NCBI GenBank assembly: GCA_026770585.1
Contig: MU647085.1
Location: 150,639-173,555 of the forward strand
Source: Baffinella frigidus
Taxonomy: Eukaryota; Cryptophyceae; Cryptomonadales; Baffinellaceae
Direction: 5' to 3'
DNA: 22,917 bases
Positions 1-8,075 of the stretch are shown piece by piece. The first letter of the stretch is position 1. The number at the start of each line of letters is the position of its first letter. A program made the position numbers and the translations under genes. A model generated the notes under the pieces. That model was not told the origin of the DNA. It saw only the letters and a list, made by a program, of their open reading frames with translations, and did not search any database.

Positions 1-94
1 GGGGAAGCGGGCGTACAGCCTCTGGGAGGCTCTCTTCTACCCTGAGCGACTCTCGGAGGCCACGGAGAGGGAAAAGGCCCAGGTGGGTCCCCGC

Positions 95-254
95 GATCTC
101 ATCCCGGCGAGTATTTCTGAGAAATACGATTTCGGGGATCTCCGATTCGATTTGCAACGAAAATTACTACACGGACGTGACTGAAAATTTCCGGTGTGTA
201 GTAATTTTCGTTGCCAGGATCGTATTTCTCAGAAATACTACCCAGGATGAGATC
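95..254. mobile_element. Fold-back element with shared inner core
   Basis: Ends GATCTCATCC / GGATGAGATC and a second inverted pair GTATTTCTGAGAAATACGA. The inner arms are TTGCAACGAAAATTACTACA and its complement at about 212-231. The left arm carries about 20 extra bases. The inner core recurs in three other elements here whose outer arms differ. Confidence 0.75.
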
Positions 255-383
255 AGCCCGAGGGTACCCTACCCAAAGAGACTTGCTTTATTCAGGGACT
301 GCAGCTGAGCGGAACTACAGGAAAAATCAAACTCCCAGCTTTGGTATGTGGGGCCACGTTTTGCACCTACATCGAGAGAGAGC

Positions 384-525
384 AACACGCACCGCTTCGA
401 CGCTCGCATCCGTGAACCGGCAGCTCCTCGACACTCGCGTCCCTGAAAACACACCGCCTCGATAAGTCGCGTCCCTGAACACGCACCGCTTCCACAAGTC
501 GCGTCCCTTCACACGCAGCGTTCGG
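384..525. repeat. Degenerate tandem repeat of about 31-34 bp
   Basis: About four units of the form ACACGCACCGCTTC ... TCGCGTCCCTGA. It explains the overlapping open frames here. Confidence 0.75.
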
Positions 526-706
526 CAGGCGGCGGCGCGGGGGGAGCGGGAAGGACACCCCCCTGCAGACGTAATGGACCTTCTGTTGCTTCCCCTCGCG
601 TTATTCCCGGGACGCCTCGGGGCCACCGTGCGCTTGCGCCTCTACGAGGTTGGTGCCCCGACCCAAGACCCATCCGAAGAGACTCACATGCCGCCCTGCA
701 AGGTCT

Positions 707-760
707 TCGATTCTACATTGGATCGGGGTCGGATCCGACCCCGATCCAAGGTAGAATCGA
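707..760. repeat. 54-bp palindrome without loop
   Basis: Two 27-bp arms, one mismatch, centre GGTCGGATCCGACC. It could extrude as a cruciform or form an RNA hairpin. Confidence 0.9.
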
Positions 761-918
761 AAATGGCCGAGAGCACTATGTGAGGCACCTCCAAAAGGGT
801 TAGTGGGCGTGCACTTGCCCGTGCACACGCCGCCTCGGGAATGCGTTGGTGTGCACGGCCACCCTCTCGTTCCCGCTATCCCGCGCTGGGGAGGGGTTGA
901 CCAGTTTGACAGTTTGAC

Positions 919-999
919 CATTTGCTCTCGCGCACGCGTCACCGGGGCGCTGTTGGGCAGAAGAGTGTTCGCGATCGCCTCCGTGAGGGAGGGTCTCCC
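919..999 (-). CDS. Isolated exon-like segment
   Basis: Twenty-seven codons, GRPSLTEAIANTLLPNSAPV, then TRAREQM, phase 0, acceptor GGGCAG|G and donor ATG|GTCAAA. A 36-nt piece at 1341-1376 (RQRVPSVFSRVE) with AG and GT borders could precede it in phase. The + strand is equally open, so even the strand is uncertain. Confidence 0.25.
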
Positions 1000-1025
1000 C
1001 TGCCCACTCGACCCTGCCAACAGCC

Positions 1026-1165
1026 TTATCCGGGGAAACCTATTTTTCTTTTATTTCCTGGCAACGAAAATTACTACACAAATGCTTTGATATTTCTAGT
1101 AAGAACGAAGTGTGTAGTAATTTTCGTTGCCAGGAAATAAATGAAAAATAGGTTTCCCCGGATAA
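1026..1165. mobile_element. 140-bp MITE, TTATCCGGGG family, copy 1
   Basis: Arms of about 55 bp start TTATCCGGGGAAACC and end with the complement. The 4-bp direct repeat AGCC flanks it (1022-1025 and 1166-1169), as expected of a target-site duplication. The inner arms are the CAACGAAAATTACTACAC core. No coding capacity. Confidence 0.9.
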
Positions 1166-1510
1166 AGCCTGCCTGTCGCCTTGTTATAAAATGTACACGG
1201 GGCTGCGTGAAACCTCGATTAGAGGAAATTCGGTACGCAACGTGACCAATTCCCATACATTCCTGGAGCGAGCGTAAACCCAAAATTTTAAGGAAAGGGC
1301 ACGGCGGGCAGGCTCGAGTGGGCAGGGGCGCACTTGCCACCTCTACACGCGAGAACACACTCGGCACGCGCTGCCTCTGGAATCCGTTGCAGTGCCTTGC
1401 CAAGGCTTCAGCGCACACACGCGTTTTTCGAGGGGTGTTTGGGAGAAGAGTTTGGTTCGGGGTTGAGGGGGTGGGTCACCCTGAGCCCAAGGAATGTACA
1501 GAACAGCTGT

Positions 1511-1556
1511 TGACATCGCTGGCTGATGTACAGAACAGCGACAGCCAGCGATGTCA
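1511..1556. repeat. Hairpin with 15-bp arms
   Basis: TGACATCGCTGGCTG and its complement around a 16-nt loop; ATGTACAGAACAGC occurs just before and within the loop. Confidence 0.75.
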
Positions 1557-1588
1557 CCCGCCGCGAGAGTGCAGTTGTTGTATTCACG

Positions 1589-1692
1589 TACAGGGGTTGC
1601 TCGAAATTAAAGCCTCCTACGGTAGGCCTATGCCTATAAGCATAGGACCACCCATAGAGACGGTGCGTGTCCTTAATTTCGAGCAACCCCGG
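1589..1692. mobile_element. Fold-back element, CAGGGGTTGCTCGAAATTAA ends
   Basis: The arms are CAGGGGTTGCTCGAAATTAA (1591-1610) and its complement ending at 1690. The centre (GGTAGGCCTATGCC, TAGGACCACCC) resembles that of the TACAGGGGTACC family, although the arms differ. Confidence 0.8.
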
Positions 1693-1858
1693 TGTGGCTG
1701 GGATGCACAGAGCCCGGAGACTCTGTGTCGGCCTCCACAGGACGTTGGGACCATTTGGCGCAGGAACCACTCGAGGCTAGAAATGTGACTATTTTAAAAC
1801 AGGGTTTATTTTACGAGTGAAAACAAATGTTTGGCAAATTTCTCAGAAATAGGGGCGT

Positions 1859-1900
1859 TTGGTCACGTAGCTGCGGGATATTCCGCAGCTACGTGACCAA
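1859..1900. repeat. 42-bp hairpin
   Basis: TTGGTCACGTAGCTGCGG and its complement around GATATT. Confidence 0.85.
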
Positions 1901-2010
1901 GCCTGCCCGTGACTGGTACTAAATTTAACGACCCCACATTCAAAATACTCCCCTCTTCCAGCCTCGAGTAGAAGTACGCGAAAGAACCGCTGCCGAGCGA
2001 GTCTCGCACG

Positions 2011-2091
2011 AAATCAAAAGCCAAGGTCGAAAAACGACCCTGGCTTTTTCATTTTAAAAACCAATTTCCTGAAGGATTCAGGTGATTTTTT
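2011..2091. repeat. 81-bp dispersed repeat, copy 1
   Basis: Contains a hairpin (CCAAGGTCG / CGACCCTGG), then CTGGCTTTTTCATTTTAAAA and GGATTCAGGTGATTTTTT. The second copy is at 14967-15047. Confidence 0.9.
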
Positions 2092-2515
2092 TGCCAAGCG
2101 AGAAGAGAATAGTCCCTCTAAACGTTATCCATAGACCCTAGGAATTCAATACCGTAGGGACATAGAGGGGTTCCTACGGATACGGTACCGGATTTGGAGA
2201 CCGGATTTCCGGCTCTGGCTTTTGATTCCGAGGCAAACTCGCTCGACAGCATCCGTGGCAAAGTCGCTCGACCGCGGCACACTCGCTCGACCGCACGGCA
2301 GGCTAGTCGCCCCCAGGGAGAGAGAGAGAGGGAGGAGGTGTGGGCGAGAGGAGGGATGGGCTAGTGAGCGAGAGAGAGAGAGCCCCACCACGCCCTCCCC
2401 ACCACCCTCCCCACTAAACCCCACACCCTACACCCTACGCCCTACACCCTACGCCCTGCACCCTCGCTCGACCACACGATGCGGGGCACGATGCTTGATG
2501 CACGCTGATGTGCAT
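2092..2515. other. No gene assigned
   Basis: Short GA runs (2314-2382), the CCCTACA array (2424-2463) and degenerate repeats. A GGTACCGGATTTGGAGACCG patch near 2182 looks like the remains of a fold-back element. Confidence 0.5.
2228..2307. repeat. Degenerate tandem repeat of about 27 bp
   Basis: Three units of GGCAAACTCGCTCGACAGCA type. Confidence 0.7.
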
Positions 2516-2615
2516 GATGATGGTCATGATGATGAAATGATGATGATGAAATGATGAAATGATGACGATGATGATGATGCTGCTGCTGCTGCTGATGCTG
2601 ATGCTGATGGTGATG
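2516..2615. repeat. TGA/TGC trinucleotide tract
   Basis: ATGATG repeats then GCTGCTGCT and GATGCT units; open in several frames, giving His/Gln- or Ser/Ile-rich artefact peptides. Confidence 0.9.
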
Positions 2616-2636
2616 GTGGGCGTGTGCAAATGACAG

Positions 2637-2678
2637 GCGATAACGCTCATCACGAGGAGCCTCTGCTCGTTCACCCTG
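2637..2678 (+). CDS. Isolated exon-like segment next to CCCTAAA array
   Basis: Fourteen codons, AITLITRSLCSFTL, with GC in 13 of 14 third positions, acceptor GACAG|G and donor CTG|GTACCT, immediately followed by the big CCCTAAA array. The strand matches the relation between arrays and exons seen in the cyclase gene. No partner exon was found, so this is weak. Confidence 0.25.
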
Positions 2679-2680
2679 GT

Positions 2681-3162
2681 ACCTCAACCCTCAAACCTAA
2701 ACCCTCAACCCTCAAACCTAAACCCTAAACCCTGAACCCTGAACCCTGAACCCTGAACCCTAAACCCTAAACCCTGAACCCTGAACCCTAAACCCTGAAC
2801 CCTGAACTCTAAACCCTAAACCCTGAACCCTAAACCCCAAACCCTGAACCCTAAACCCTAAACCCTGAGCCCTAAACCCTAAACCCTAAACCCTAAACCC
2901 TGAACCCTAAACCCTGAGCCCTACACCCTAAACCCTAAACCCTGAACCCTGAACCCTAAACCCTGAACCCTAAACCTTGAACCCTAAACCCTGAACCCTA
3001 AACCCTCAACCCTAAACCCTCATCCCTAATCCTTGAAACGTAATCCCTGATCCCTAATCCCGAATCCCCAATTCCTGATCCCTAATCCCTCAACCTAAGC
3101 CCTGAACCCTGAACCCCGAACCCTAAACCCTAAACACTAAACCCTAAACTCTGGTTTAGGGT
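2681..3162 (+). repeat. Telomere-like array, CCCTAAA on + strand
   Basis: About 65 degenerate units, mostly CCCTAAA and CCCTGAA, ending in one inverted unit (GGTTTAGGGT). It is the only large array with the C-rich strand on +. A shorter array of CCCTACA/CCCTACG units lies at about 2424-2463. Confidence 0.95.
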
Positions 3163-3202
3163 ACATCTGTGCAGGAAGACCTTTGTTGATATCGCCTTTG
3201 CC

Positions 3203-3256
3203 TAATGTTGACGACTCTGTCTAATGTTGACGACGTTGTCAAATGTTGACGACGTC
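3203..3256. repeat. Degenerate tandem repeat, AATGTTGACGAC
   Basis: Three units of about 20 bp just after the CCCTAAA array. Confidence 0.75.
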
Positions 3257-3304
3257 AACTCTCCACCCGTCCGATCCGGAGTTACAAGTCACTTTCCTGA
3301 CATG

Positions 3305-3494
3305 GTAGAGCTATCCCGGTAGGACTTGTCGCGTTTTCGATTTCGAGACTTCGAGACTTCGAGACTTCATTTGTACCATGAGATTTGAAACGGTGTGTTT
3401 TAGAACGTTTTACGCCCTTTAAAACCTTTTTGAAGTCTGAAATCTTGAAATCTCGAAGTCGAAAACGCGACAAGTCCTACCGGAATAGCTCTAC
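3305..3494. mobile_element. 190-bp fold-back element
   Basis: Ends GTAGAGCTATCCCGGTAGGA and complement. The arms contain GACTTGTCGCGTTTTCGA and repeated GAGACTTC units; the loop is AT-rich. No coding capacity; the open frame over it is an artefact. Confidence 0.85.
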
Positions 3495-3727
3495 AGCTGG
3501 GTGGGACTTGAGACACACGGAACCTCGTAACCTGTAGCCCGAAGTGAGTGGTGCGGGGCCCTGACTGCGAGGCGAGAGGCCAATCCTCAGACTATGCACA
3601 AAGTACACAGCCTGCGTTTTTCGCGTTTTTTTGCTTCGTGATCGATCAACGACGCCCCAGGGTTACTTGTCAATAAGGACACACACCGTCCCAGGGCTAT
3701 ACAGTAGGCATACAGGGATATCACGAG

Positions 3728-3873
3728 CCCCCCCCCCCCCCCTAGGACCACCCTTGGACTATAGATAGGGTCCTAGAGGGGACCCTACAGTAGGCCTACT
3801 GTAGGACCCTACAGTAGGGCTACTGTAGGTTCCTTGGGGGGCGGCGCCTCCTGATGTGCGAGGTACCCCGGTA
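3728..3873. mobile_element. MITE, TACAGGGGTACC family, left end replaced by a C run
   Basis: The right end GTGCGAGGTACCCCGGTA and the centre CCTAGGACCACC with repeated CCTACTGTAGG palindromes are present. The left end is a run of 15 C. Confidence 0.65.
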
Positions 3874-3892
3874 TTTCTCAGAGCTCTGAGAA

Positions 3893-4028
3893 GAGGACAC
3901 GCAGCGTCGAGGTTGAAAAAAGGACATATAAATAGTGACTTTACAAACGGAAAGAGGACACGCAGCGTCGAGGTTGAAACAAGGACATACAAATAGTGAC
4001 TTTACAAACGGAAAGAGGACACGCAGCG
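3893..4028. repeat. 61-bp tandem repeat, 2.2 copies
   Basis: The unit begins GAGGACACGCAGCGTCGAGG and contains AATAGTGACTTTACAAACGG. The copies differ at about three positions. Confidence 0.93.
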
Positions 4029-4058
4029 TAGGCCCGCCGCGTGTCCTATCCCGTCAGT

Positions 4059-4163
4059 ACAGGGGTTGCTCGAAAGTAAGGACACACACCGCCCCAGGGT
4101 CCTACTGTAGGGCTATCCTCAGATGCCTAGCTAGGATGACCCTCGGGCGGTGTCTGCCCCTGT
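4059..4163. mobile_element. Fold-back element related to 1589-1692
   Basis: Starts ACAGGGGTTGCTCGAAAGTA; then GACACACACCGCCC pairs with GGGCGGTGTC and CCCCTGT at the right end. A fragment with the same AAGGACACACACCG stretch lies at about 3677-3690. Confidence 0.65.
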
Positions 4164-4238
4164 TGGCACGTGACCCCTCTGGCATCGATGACTGATGACA
4201 CATCACGCCATGTATCGGGTCATGCCACATCACGCCAT

Positions 4239-4340
4239 ATCCCTCAAGTGACCAACGCGTGAATAATCACCCGTGGAAGCCCTAGGCAGTTCCTAGGGCC
4301 CTACGGTAGGGCGTATGAACCTACTGGTCACTTAAGGGAT
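4239..4340. mobile_element. Fold-back element, ATCCCTCAAGTGACCA ends
   Basis: Arms at 4239-4254 and 4325-4340. The centre has AAGCCCTAGG and CCCTACGGTAGGG, like the other TAGG-rich centres. A repeated ACATCACGCCAT precedes it twice. Confidence 0.7.
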
Positions 4341-4350
4341 ACCGGGTGTT

Positions 4351-4452
4351 TTAAAATTGAGCGCGGGGGTGGCAGCTGGAGTGGTGCGCGCTGGGCGCGG
4401 GGGGATGGGCGCTCCTTGCCGCCAAACGCTCCGGCTTGCTCGCTGCCGCCTT
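4351..4452 (-). CDS. Possible terminal exon, Ala/Ser/Pro/His-rich
   Basis: A GC3-rich frame reads AAASKPERLAARSAHPPAPS and ends PRAQF with TAA near 4351. A CTCACTCCCCCATCTCGAAG stretch could be the acceptor. No homologue or neighbouring exon is recognised; it may be chance in GC-rich DNA. Confidence 0.2.
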   Translation of the reverse strand, partial: KAAASKPERLAARSAHPPAPSAHHSSCHPRAQF

Positions 4453-4480
4453 CGAGATGGGGGAGTGAGCGCGCGCGCCT

Positions 4481-4531
4481 TCTCTCTCTCTCTCGCTCTC
4501 TCTCTCTCTCGCTCTTTCTTTCTTCGTCGCG
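4481..4531. repeat. CT microsatellite
   Basis: TCTC repeat ending CTTTCTTTCTTC. Confidence 0.9.
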
Positions 4532-4548
4532 CCATCCTTGCTGGAGGT

Positions 4549-4657
4549 TGCAGGGGTACCTCGCTCAAAAGAAGCCGCCGCCCCTCCTAGGACCACCGTA
4601 GGTCTATCGGTGTCGGTCCTAGGGGGGGGAGTCCTCAAAGCGTGAGGTACCGTTGTA
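4549..4657. mobile_element. MITE, TACAGGGGTACC family, decayed
   Basis: Left end CAGGGGTACCTCGCTCAAAA, centre CCTAGGACCACC, right end GTGAGGTACCGTTGTA. Several substitutions. Confidence 0.8.
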
Positions 4658-4693
4658 GCCTCCGTGGCAGGGCGTTTGTGGTGGCCATGGTGG

Positions 4694-4918
4694 TACAGGG
4701 GTACCTCGCTCACAAGAAACGATTCTGATACGAACGGGGCGTTTTTGATGGAAAAAAAATCTTAAATTTAAGAAACAGCACCCACCCGTTTTTCGAGATT
4801 TTTTGAAAATTGAAGGAACGGTACCCAACGGTTTTCAGAATGCCCGTTGCCGCGAGGCACCCCTGTACTGTAGGGTCCTAGGGGGTGGCGGTTTCGTATG
4901 AGCGAGGTACCCCATGTA
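4694..4918. mobile_element. MITE, TACAGGGGTACC family, mosaic copy
   Basis: Canonical left end (4694), then an unrelated AT-rich interior, then a right end GCGAGGCACCCCTGTA at about 4854-4869, followed at once by a second right half (TAGGGTCCTAGG ... GAGCGAGGTACCCC) ending at 4918. It looks like two elements joined. Confidence 0.75.
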
Positions 4919-4970
4919 TCCGTAAAGATTGTTCACACGAGCGCATGGGGAGGCCCAGGCTCGACCGAAT

Positions 4971-5017
4971 TTCGCCAGTTAACTGGTCAAATCTTTCGCC
5001 AGTTAACTGGTCAAATC
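4971..5017. repeat. 24-bp tandem duplication with inner palindrome
   Basis: TTCGCCAGTTAACTGGTCAA twice; each copy contains the palindrome CCAGTTAACTGG. Confidence 0.9.
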
Positions 5018-5119
5018 AGGGAGACGAACAAATGTTTTCCTTTTTGGTTTGTGGATGCGTGGCGCGGCTCGTGAAATCGAACGTGTGTGTGTCCGTTCGT
5101 TGTGTGGCATGTATTCGGT

Positions 5120-5241
5120 TACGGGGGTACCCCTCTCATAAGAAAGCGCCCCTCCCCTAGGGACCACCACAACGCTCTAGGCATAGGCCTCATGTAGGGT
5201 CCTAGGGGGATGAACTTCCTTATGAGCGAGGTACCCCTGTA
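5120..5241. mobile_element. MITE, TACAGGGGTACC family, diverged left end
   Basis: The left end reads TACGGGGGTACCCCTCTCAT and the right end is canonical. The centre keeps CCCTAGGGACCACC and GGCATAGGCCT. TA lies on both sides. Confidence 0.85.
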
Positions 5242-5520
5242 TTCATCACACAGAGGTTATGCATGCAGGCAGCTGCCAGGTCCTGGTGTCAGCGAAAAGT
5301 GCGTTTATTCGAAACCAGCATGGCCACCATGCGCTCCCTACATGTGAGCAAGGGCGGTGTGCGTTCTCGCAGTTGCGGAACGGGTAGGTTGCACAGCAAT
5401 CGTTCAAACACGATACTCGCCTATGGGGGCCCTCAGCGTCACCGCGGAGGCTGCTTGCTGCTACACGTGCATGTAAATCGGAAGAGAGATTCTTGTGTTT
5501 ATTTCAGGTAGGGGCAGGAT

Positions 5521-5578
5521 ATGCTTCTTCTTCTCTTTATTACTCTCGATACAGAGAAATAAAGAGAAGAAGAAGCAT
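5521..5578. repeat. Hairpin, 58 bp
   Basis: ATGCTTCTTCTTCTCTTTAT and its complement with a short loop. Arms of about 21 bp. Confidence 0.8.
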
Positions 5579-5680
5579 GGTAGGGGCCGGGAACGCACAT
5601 CGCTACTGCTCTCACGATAAATCGCAGCACTCCTCTCCGTGCGCGTTAGTGCTTTTCGCACGGACTGCGAGAGGGTGGCC

Positions 5681-5803
5681 TACAGGGGTACCTCGCTCAT
5701 AAGAAACTGCCCCCCTCCCCTAGGACCACCCTAGGGCCCTAGGCATAGGCCTACTGTAGGGCCCTAGGGGGAGGCGGTTTCTTGTGAGCGAGGTACCCCT
5801 GTA
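5681..5803. mobile_element. MITE, TACAGGGGTACC family, best copy
   Basis: Perfect-looking ends TACAGGGGTACCTCGCTCAT and complement. The centre reads CCCTAGGACCACCCTAGGGC and a GGCCTACTGTAGGGCCCTAG palindrome. If TA is the target duplication, this resembles Tc1/mariner-derived (Stowaway-like) elements. Read-through of the ends makes the recurrent spurious peptides YRGTSL and MSEVPLY. Confidence 0.9.
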
Positions 5804-5898
5804 AATGGACTGGGTCGGGGAGGTCATCCGTAGATGGTTGCCATCTCCTCAAGAGTGCGGTGGGCGCGAGTAACCCGAGACCCTCGCGCAGGACAGGC

Positions 5899-6038
5899 TT
5901 ATCCGGGGAAACCTATTTTTCTTTCATTTGATGGCAACGAAAATTACTACATAATTCGTTCTTATTAGTAATATAAAAGAATCTGTGTAGCAATTTTGAT
6001 TGCCATCAAATGAAAGAAAAATAGGTTTCCCCGGATAA
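5899..6038. mobile_element. 140-bp MITE, TTATCCGGGG family, copy 2
   Basis: Same length and ends as the copy at 1026-1165, flanked by its own 4-bp direct repeat AGGC (5895-5898 and 6039-6042). The inner right arm has diverged (CAATTTTGATTGCC), so the copies are not recent twins. Confidence 0.9.
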
Positions 6039-6174
6039 AGGCTGTGCCTTTCCTGGTGCAAGCTCTCAGCGCATGAGTTACCGTCCGAATGCAGAGGTGC
6101 CCGGTTCAAAGTGAGCATTCCTGGGCGTCTCAGAAGCCCTGGATCCTCTCTTCACCAGACAAACCACGTGTGTG

Positions 6175-6296
6175 TACAGGGGTACCTCGCCCATAAGAAA
6201 CTGCCCTCCCCCCTAGGACCACCCTAGGGCCCTAGGCACAGGCCTACTGTAGGGCCCTATGGGGAGGCGGTTTCTTATGAGCGAGGTACCCCTGTA
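6175..6296. mobile_element. MITE, TACAGGGGTACC family
   Basis: A near-identical copy of the element at 5681-5803, with the same centre, bounded by TA on both sides. Confidence 0.9.
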
Positions 6297-6689
6297 TCCT
6301 TGTCAGGCAGCACGGTGTTTCGGTGTTGGACAGCACCAAGTTGGTGCGGCCAGTGTCGGACACTCCCCCACGTGGAAACCTCGAGTGCAACGCAGGAGGG
6401 CAAGTACATGTAGGGGCACAACATTTCACTCACACCCACTCGCGCCACCACATCACGCACCGAGGCTCCGCACCGCCCTTCACCACACACCCGTCCCTGC
6501 ACCTGTCCCTACACATATCCCTACATGCACACCAGCACCGCATAGGCTGCGTGCCTTGATCACGAATGGCGGGCAAATGCAGCAGGTCCGCGCATCAATT
6601 GTCGTCTGCTGCCGGCTGGGAATGATCGGTGTTTGCCTGTGGCTGGACAGGCAGTCTGCCATTCCGCCACGCGTGACTCGCGTAGTCAC
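6297..6689. other. No gene assigned
   Basis: CACCACACACC-rich low-complexity sequence on + and open frames on both strands, none with a consistent splice model. Confidence 0.4.
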
Positions 6690-6944
6690 GAGGTGTGTCT
6701 CTCGTCTCCTCTCGCTCCACTTGGTCCGTCTCCTCTCGCTCCTCTTGGCCCGTCTCCTCTCGCTCCTCTTGGTCCGTCTCCTCTCGGTCCTCTTGGCCCG
6801 TCTCCTCTCGTTCCTCTTGGTCCTGGTGTGACGTCACAGCCACCCCTCCCCGTTCCGCGCTGGCGCTGGCCACGACTTGCGAGGTAGATTTGACTGTGTC
6901 CCGTATGCGGTTCCAGTGCCCACCCACCCCCTCGTTCGTGTCTG
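6690..6944 (-). CDS. Exon-like segment with a 24-bp coding tandem repeat
   Basis: Acceptor is CAGCAG just after a CCCTAAA-type array. Reads VGGHWNRIRDTVKSTSQVVA, then a Glu/Arg-rich stretch with four 8-residue units of the type EETGQEER / EETDQEER (about 6700-6815). It could form a charged helix. The chosen end is a GTGACT donor at 6688-6689; the phase link to 7929-8075 is not resolved. The + strand is also open, so confidence is limited. Confidence 0.4.
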
Positions 6945-6973
6945 CTGCCGGTGCGTGCCGGTGTGATGCTGCT

Positions 6974-7266
6974 GTTTAGGGTTGAGGGTTTGGGGTTTGG
7001 GGTTTGGGGTTTGGGGGTTTGGGTTTGGGGTTTGAGGTTTGGGATTTAGGGTTTTGAGGTTGAGGGTTGAGGGGTTGGGGTTTAGGGTTTGGGGTTGAGA
7101 TTTGAAAATTATGGGTTTAGGGTGTAGGGTTTAGGGTTCAGGGTTTAGGGTTTAGGGTTTAGGGTTCAGGGTTTAGGGTTTAGGGTTTAGGGTTTGGGTT
7201 CAGGGGTTAGGGTTTAGGGCTCAGGGTCTAGGGTTTAGGGTTGAGGGTTTCAGAACCCTGAACCCT
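6974..7266 (-). repeat. Telomere-like array, TTTAGGG on + strand
   Basis: Units TTTAGGG, TTTGGGG, TTGAGGG, ending with two inverted units. It lies just outside the acceptor of the exon-like segment 6690-6944. Confidence 0.95.
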
Positions 7267-7928
7267 GTTGCGAAAAACCGCAGGCACGTGAACGTCCGCG
7301 TGACCGGTCACGCGGACGCCGAAGCCAACTGTCCGAGGTGACTGCCTTGGCGTGTCTCGAGTTCACCTCGCGCGGGGTTAGCGCGCGTTGTGCAACCCCT
7401 TTTCGCATCTCTATGCCACGCACACAATCAAACCATTCCAAACGTGAGCAGGTGACTCCCAGCATCGTCAACTTTTGGCATCGATGCATTGGTTGAGTGT
7501 TGGCAACATAAGTGGACACCGCTCTACAGACAGGCGTTGGGATCGCAGGGTCAGACATGCTCCGTTCCCCCTAGTCTCATGCCAACTTCGGTAAAAAAAT
7601 CCTGAATTCCCACAAAATCTAGCTGTCATATCGAGGCCCCGAGCAATTAATTTGAATGCTGGGCGGGATTCGATCATGGGGAGTTGGGGGGTTCGGGTGG
7701 TTACGTGAGGTGGAGGGGAGGAGTATGTGCCCGAGAAGTGGGCTCTCGAAAGCACAGGATGGCTCTCGAAAGCCCATCCTCTGGTTTTGAGATTCGTATG
7801 AGGAGCGGGAGTCTCCTCCCGTTCCGCATTTTGGGTTGCGGATTGCGGGTTGCGGGTTTCGGGTGGTAACCTGGGACGGAGGAGGAGGAGTAGGTGCGTC
7901 CGACCGAAGAAGAATGGGTGGGTCCGAC
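7267..7928. other. Probable intron
   Basis: Contains the 26-bp palindrome and GGATTGCGGGTTGCGGG-type repeats (7833-7865). A frame VTSDSWLRRPRDRSRG near 7300-7360 is coding-like but lacks a phase-compatible splice pair. Confidence 0.4.
7293..7318. repeat. 26-bp perfect palindrome
   Basis: Centre GTGACCGGTCAC, extended perfectly to CGTCCGC...GCGGACG. Confidence 0.85.
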
Positions 7929-8075
7929 AAAGTAGGAGCACTCTTCCTCCTCGACGAGAAGCGCATCCGGAGATGAAAAGCTCCCTCTCCGGATTCCCGA
8001 GAACTGTCCTCCAGAGCGCGTGCGAGAGTCTCGCGACGCCGCCGACAGCAAGTCGCTCCGGGTCTGCTCCATCTG
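7929..8075 (-). CDS. Exon-like segment, Ser/Arg-rich then acidic
   Basis: Forty-nine codons starting QMEQTRSDLLSAASRDSRTR and ending LLVEEEECSYF, with a C-rich tract and tandem CAGCAG acceptor and donor TTT|GTCGGA. Codon use is GC3-rich throughout. The composition suggests a regulatory tail or linker. It may belong to the same minus-strand gene; that link is inferred only. Confidence 0.45.

Larger units (their letters stand above)
255..918. other. No gene assigned
   Basis: Apart from the tandem repeat (384-525) and the palindrome (707-760), 610-700 is open on both strands with high GC3 (+ strand RLRLYEVGAPTQDP up to a GTCTTC donor; minus strand RGTNLVEAQAHGG ending in TAA). I cannot choose between them. 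Confidence 0.5.
1166..2010. other. No gene assigned
   Basis: Apart from the elements listed, I see only AT-richer patches and TATTTCTGAGAAATA-like palindromes. No convincing exon beyond the weak 36-nt candidate at 1341-1376. Confidence 0.5.

Noticed and set aside
2681-3162. True chromosome end
   Set aside because: The units are degenerate, unique sequence lies on both sides, and similar arrays occur inside a gene; these are interstitial.
6244-6831. 190-residue + strand frame starting MSEVPLY
   Set aside because: Its start lies in a MITE end and its body crosses low-complexity and repeat DNA.
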